This document shows, piece by piece, positions 12,278 to 15,278 of a stretch of 15,278 nt of DNA. The stretch comes from Rhodospira sp. (GTDB lineage: Bacteria > Pseudomonadota > Alphaproteobacteria > Rhodospirillales > Rhodospirillaceae). The stretch is from contig JANQGN010000063.1 of assembly GCA_028277295.1 (NCBI GenBank), forward strand, positions 1 to 15,278, read 5' to 3'. Every line of letters begins with the position of its first letter. Positions within the stretch are counted from its first letter, which is position 1. Made by a program: the position numbers and the translations under genes. Below the pieces are notes generated by a model. That model saw nothing but the letters and a program-made list of their open reading frames with translations, searched no databases and was not told the origin of the DNA.

Positions 12278-15123
12278 GCGCGGGCTGGCCCCTGGTTCCG
12301 GGCTGCCTGCCAAAGGTTTCGGACGAGACGGGGCAGATGCTCCGGCAGTGTCTCGCGAAGCTCCTCTCGCTCGGCGTCGGACAAACCCGGCGGGAGCGGA
12401 ATCGCCGGGTGGTCCGTGGCGGCCAGGATCACGGACAGCGGCTCGACCGCCCGGGTGAGCAATGCGGTCCACGCCTCCTCGGCCACAGACATGCCGTCAA
12501 CGAAGCCCGCCAGCCAGTCGCCGGCATCGGCGCCGCCGGCCTCGTCCGTCGACAGGACGATGACCTGTCGGGAATCGCCCCGGCTCAGGTGGTCGATGAT
12601 CTGCGCGTAGCGCCCGAAGATCGTGCCCAGCACGTCCTCCGCCTCGTCCGGGCCGCTGAACTCCGGCGGCTGGCCCTCCCAGACGGCCGGCAGCCAGCTT
12701 TCGACGGAGAGGGGGGGCTCCGGGATGGCCACGGCATGCAGGAAGCCGTCGAGACCGGACAGAGACATCATGCCGTCGGGACTGACCTGGCTGTCGAGAT
12801 AGGCGCCGAGCCGGTCCATGGCCTCGGTATCGGGCTGGGGCACGTCCATGAGGGCCTCGGGATCGATGGCCATCGGCCCGGCCTGCGCGGATGTCCGGCC
12901 CCCTGGCTCTTCACCCATTTCGAGCGCATTGAGCGTAGTATCTACTATTTGTGTCATAATCGGGATTTTCTTGAGCGGGCGTCCCTCAAGCAAGGCGAGG
13001 CCAACGGCGGCGAAAGACTCGGCGACGCGCAGCGCCATGGCGCCACGCAGGACATGGGCGCCCCGGAAACACTGCACGGCCCAGAACGGGCGGCGGTCTT
13101 CCAGGACCGTAAACACGGCCCGCTTGGCGCCCGCGTCCGTCCGGGCGTCGTGGACGGCCGCCTCCAGGTCGCCGCTGGACTCGAACCAGCTCTCAACCAT
13201 CGGCACCTGAAGGCACCACATCTCGCTCTCATTGACCATGCGCCCGCGCTTCTGCGGTGTCATGGCCGCGATCCTGCCGTCCGGGTCGCCCTGGTTCGTC
13301 CAGGCCTCCAGCGTCGCGGGACTTGGATCCAGCGTGTCGAGGGGCAACGCGTCGAGCACATCGACCAGGCCCGGCGGCGGCGGCCGCCCGAGGTCCATCC
13401 CTTCCCCCAGGGCCGCGCCGATGGCGGTGGCCAGGGTTTCCAGGTCGACCTCCAGTTCGGACACGGTGCCGACCTTGGCGTACACCTCATGCACCGCGTC
13501 GGACGAGTCGTCGAGAACCAACGCGTCCTTCACACCGTGTCCTGTCTTCAACAGGACCAAGGCGACCCGGCGTCGCTCGCCCTGACGGGTGAGCGCGGCG
13601 AACTGCTGGGCGCCTGTTCCGTCCGGAACAGAGGTGGCGATTCCTTCGATGACCGTGACGTTCGCCGGACGGGTGCTGGAGTCAACCGTCGTGAGCCCGC
13701 CCCGCGTCTCCGACAGCGCGCGGTCCACGGCGTCCCGGGCCCGGTCAGGCGGCATCCAGCGCCGCAAGGCCACCAGCAAGGCCATCAGCGACCGCTCGAA
13801 CGCGGCCGAAACCAGGCGCTCGGCCAGCGCCTCCGCCGCCGCCAGTCGAACCTCGGCCGTCTGGTCCAGCAACCAGTATAGAATCAACCGTGAGACGGCC
13901 CCCTCGTCGCGCCGGGCGATCCGGGCCACGACGGCCCCCTTGCCGGCATCGGGCACGCCGGCCAGGGTGTCCGCGAAATGGCCATGGAGATCGAAGGGGT
14001 CCTCGATCTGGGAGAACATCTGGGCGATGGTCTCGTCCAGCGCCTGCTCCATGGCGGCCTGCTCTTCGGGCGAGTGAGGGGTGTCCACGTCCGGTCTGTC
14101 GATGAGACGCTGCGGGACGGTCAGTCCCGCGCGCGTATACGCGCTAGCGACGAGGGCCGGGCCATCCACCTTCGGCCCGTTCTCCGCCACCGCGTTCTCG
14201 ACGGCCGCCTCGACGGCGGCGAGGAACGCCGGGCCCCGCGCACCGCCCCCCTCTGCGTCCATGCGGGCCTCATCAAGCACATGGATCAACAGCGACCACG
14301 CCGCCTCGTCGGGGTCCCCCTCGCGGATAATATGCCTGATCAGGACCCCCGCCGCGTCCGGATCGGCGATCAGGCGGCGCATTGTCTCCGGGGGAAGATC
14401 GGCAACGCCGCCGCCGGCCCGCAGGAGCCGCAGGCCCAGGTCAACCAGGGGGGCGGCCCCGGTATCGGCGGACGGCCTCGTCCGGCCGTCGTCGCCGGGC
14501 GTCGTCCCAGGGTTTGATGCCGCCGCTCTCTTTTCCCGCCGTGGGCCTTTCCGCGAGGCCGCCTGGAGGGGGGTGAGCCGGGCCGTGATCGCCTCGACAT
14601 CGGCGGCGGCCGGGTCGAAGCGGTCCGTCCCCAGCCACGCGACCATGTCCGCGTGGTCGGGATGGTCGGGGTCGCGGATGGTCTCCAGGAAGGCCTCGTA
14701 GCCGGGCGGTCCCCCGACATCATCCGGTGGGCATGCCCCCCGTGCGTCCACGAGACAGGGGTACGCGATGCCCGGTTCGGGTGGCATGGTCGCCTCGATG
14801 GTGATGACATGGACCCAGTCATCGCCGAAGTCGTATGTATAGGCGAGGGAGTCGACGCCGCGCTCCACAAGCTGCGCGAGCCTGACGTTCCGGTCGCTGA
14901 ACACCCGGTCACCCAACCCCAGGCCAGCCGGCATGGACTCGGCGCGGCCGTAACGCCGCTCGCCGACGGCAAACTCGTGGAGGTGATGTCCCCCCCATCC
15001 CATGGTGGCCTGAATGAGTTCATGAAGCCGTCGCAGGGTGACGGTCGCGGGGACCTGGAACCGCCGCCAGACGGGCAATGGCATGTCCAGGAGATCTATC
15101 CTGAGTTGAAGAATCTGAGTCAC
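12271..15123 (-). CDS. pRiA4b ORF-3 domain / UPF0149 (YecA-like) fusion protein, C-terminus frameshifted
   Basis: A 950-residue protein, probably cytosolic, with no signal peptide or membrane segment. Residues about 3-185 are a plasmid pRiA4b ORF-3-like domain (LQLRIDLLDMPLPVWRRFQV, ATMGWGGHHLHEFAVG, YTYDFGDDWVHVI, CPPDDVGGPPGYEAF). Residues 186-222 are a charged, Pro-rich linker. About 225-475 is helical and Ala/Leu-rich, possibly HEAT-like. About 480-720 is mixed alpha/beta and unrecognised. Residues about 770-943 match UPF0149/YecA (MMSLSGLDGFLHAVAIPEPP, ESWLPAVWEGQPPEF, DWLAGFVDGM). YecA proteins usually end in SEC-C; here that motif lies just beyond in another frame. The start is GTG at 15123 with only a weak AGAAGTGG before it, but it fits the domain N-terminus. 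It converges on the regulator gene. Function is unknown; pRiA4b ORF-3 domains are often linked by name to IS1096 TnpR, without shown recombinase activity. Confidence 0.85.
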   Translation of the reverse strand: MTQILQLRIDLLDMPLPVWRRFQVPATVTLRRLHELIQATMGWGGHHLHEFAVGERRYGRAESMPAGLGLGDRVFSDRNVRLAQLVERGVDSLAYTYDFGDDWVHVITIEATMPPEPGIAYPCLVDARGACPPDDVGGPPGYEAFLETIRDPDHPDHADMVAWLGTDRFDPAAADVEAITARLTPLQAASRKGPRREKRAAASNPGTTPGDDGRTRPSADTGAAPLVDLGLRLLRAGGGVADLPPETMRRLIADPDAAGVLIRHIIREGDPDEAAWSLLIHVLDEARMDAEGGGARGPAFLAAVEAAVENAVAENGPKVDGPALVASAYTRAGLTVPQRLIDRPDVDTPHSPEEQAAMEQALDETIAQMFSQIEDPFDLHGHFADTLAGVPDAGKGAVVARIARRDEGAVSRLILYWLLDQTAEVRLAAAEALAERLVSAAFERSLMALLVALRRWMPPDRARDAVDRALSETRGGLTTVDSSTRPANVTVIEGIATSVPDGTGAQQFAALTRQGERRRVALVLLKTGHGVKDALVLDDSSDAVHEVYAKVGTVSELEVDLETLATAIGAALGEGMDLGRPPPPGLVDVLDALPLDTLDPSPATLEAWTNQGDPDGRIAAMTPQKRGRMVNESEMWCLQVPMVESWFESSGDLEAAVHDARTDAGAKRAVFTVLEDRRPFWAVQCFRGAHVLRGAMALRVAESFAAVGLALLEGRPLKKIPIMTQIVDTTLNALEMGEEPGGRTSAQAGPMAIDPEALMDVPQPDTEAMDRLGAYLDSQVSPDGMMSLSGLDGFLHAVAIPEPPLSVESWLPAVWEGQPPEFSGPDEAEDVLGTIFGRYAQIIDHLSRGDSRQVIVLSTDEAGGADAGDWLAGFVDGMSVAEEAWTALLTRAVEPLSVILAATDHPAIPLPPGLSDAEREELRETLPEHLPRLVRNLWQAARNQGPARAR

Positions 15124-15278
15124 CGCGTGTCCACTTCTAGCCTAGTCCTGGATCCTGCCGGAGAGCCTACCGTGCTCGTCCACCGTTCGGCAATCCTGCC
15201 GCCCTGTCAGACGGGGCACCGGACGCGCATCCGCCGCTGGCATGGGTCGGCACGGCCGTCTCAAGGGCCTCGAAGGAC
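15124..15278. other. Terminal spacer without identifiable feature
   Basis: These 155 bases lie upstream of the pRiA4b/YecA fusion gene. Two minus-strand frames are open from the window edge (stopping near 15168 and 15143), so the 3' end of another gene could be here, but neither has recognisable content. No clear promoter was found. Confidence 0.4.

Noticed and set aside
11849..12472. Minus-strand frame overlapping the regulator and containing the SEC-C motif as a separate gene
   Set aside because: Only the SEC-C stretch is meaningful; the rest is antisense to the regulator or an alternate frame of the YecA-like gene. It is better explained as a frameshifted tail.
12070..13881. Plus-strand open frame (603 codons) opposite the fusion gene
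   Set aside because: Rich in Arg/Gly/His/Gln with no recognisable domain; the minus strand carries the YecA-like motifs.
1..15278. CRISPR array, phage module, toxin-antitoxin pair or defence island
   Set aside because: No regularly spaced repeats, integrase, phage structural gene or recognised toxin/antitoxin was found on either strand.

Overview
The window looks like chromosomal DNA of a high-GC alphaproteobacterium. Rhodospirillales is my best guess, from the YggT - DUF167 - FolD gene order, the TRAP transporter with its short intergenic spacers, and a pRiA4b ORF-3 domain protein. No species can be named. Nearly all coding capacity is on the minus strand; the exceptions are a tRNA, a transposase remnant and one regulator.

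Positions 1-1583 (minus) hold a housekeeping cluster: a YggT membrane protein, a DUF167 (YggU-like) protein, and a FolD-family gene whose 3' end lies outside the window. The FolD protein departs from the family consensus at several normally conserved positions. Positions 1584-1924 hold no gene. A complete tRNA-Ala with anticodon CGC lies at 1925-2000 (plus). It is followed by about 550 bases without an intact gene, containing a shrunken IS4-family transposase remnant. This looks like the border between core genes and an acquired catabolic region.

Positions 2554-10888 form one long minus-strand catabolic operon. In order of transcription it encodes dctP, dctQ and dctM (a TRAP uptake system), a zinc-dependent sugar-acid dehydrogenase, a UxaB-like reductase of the mannitol dehydrogenase family, altronate dehydratase UxaA, a PfkB-family 2-keto-3-deoxygluconate kinase, and KDPG aldolase Eda. 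Together they give a full route from an imported sugar acid to pyruvate and glyceraldehyde 3-phosphate. There is a dehydrogenase but no uronate isomerase (UxaC). I therefore infer an aldonate such as L-galactonate as the substrate: L-galactonate -> D-tagaturonate -> D-altronate -> KDG -> KDPG -> pyruvate + GAP. Hexuronate use with an isomerase encoded elsewhere is the alternative. A divergently transcribed GntR/FCD regulator (11195-12106) with two winged-helix segments is the likely controller. The 306-base region between it and dctP carries candidate promoters and a repeated AAAGACAT element.

A strong hairpin at 12105-12151 separates the regulator from the convergent last gene (15123-12271). 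That gene encodes a 950-residue protein with an N-terminal pRiA4b ORF-3 domain, a long central region of no recognised function, and a C-terminal UPF0149/YecA domain. A SEC-C zinc motif that normally ends YecA proteins is present just past its stop codon in the -1 frame, and it has lost its last two cysteines. This fusion and its broken tail are the most unusual things in the window. The last 155 bases show no supportable feature.
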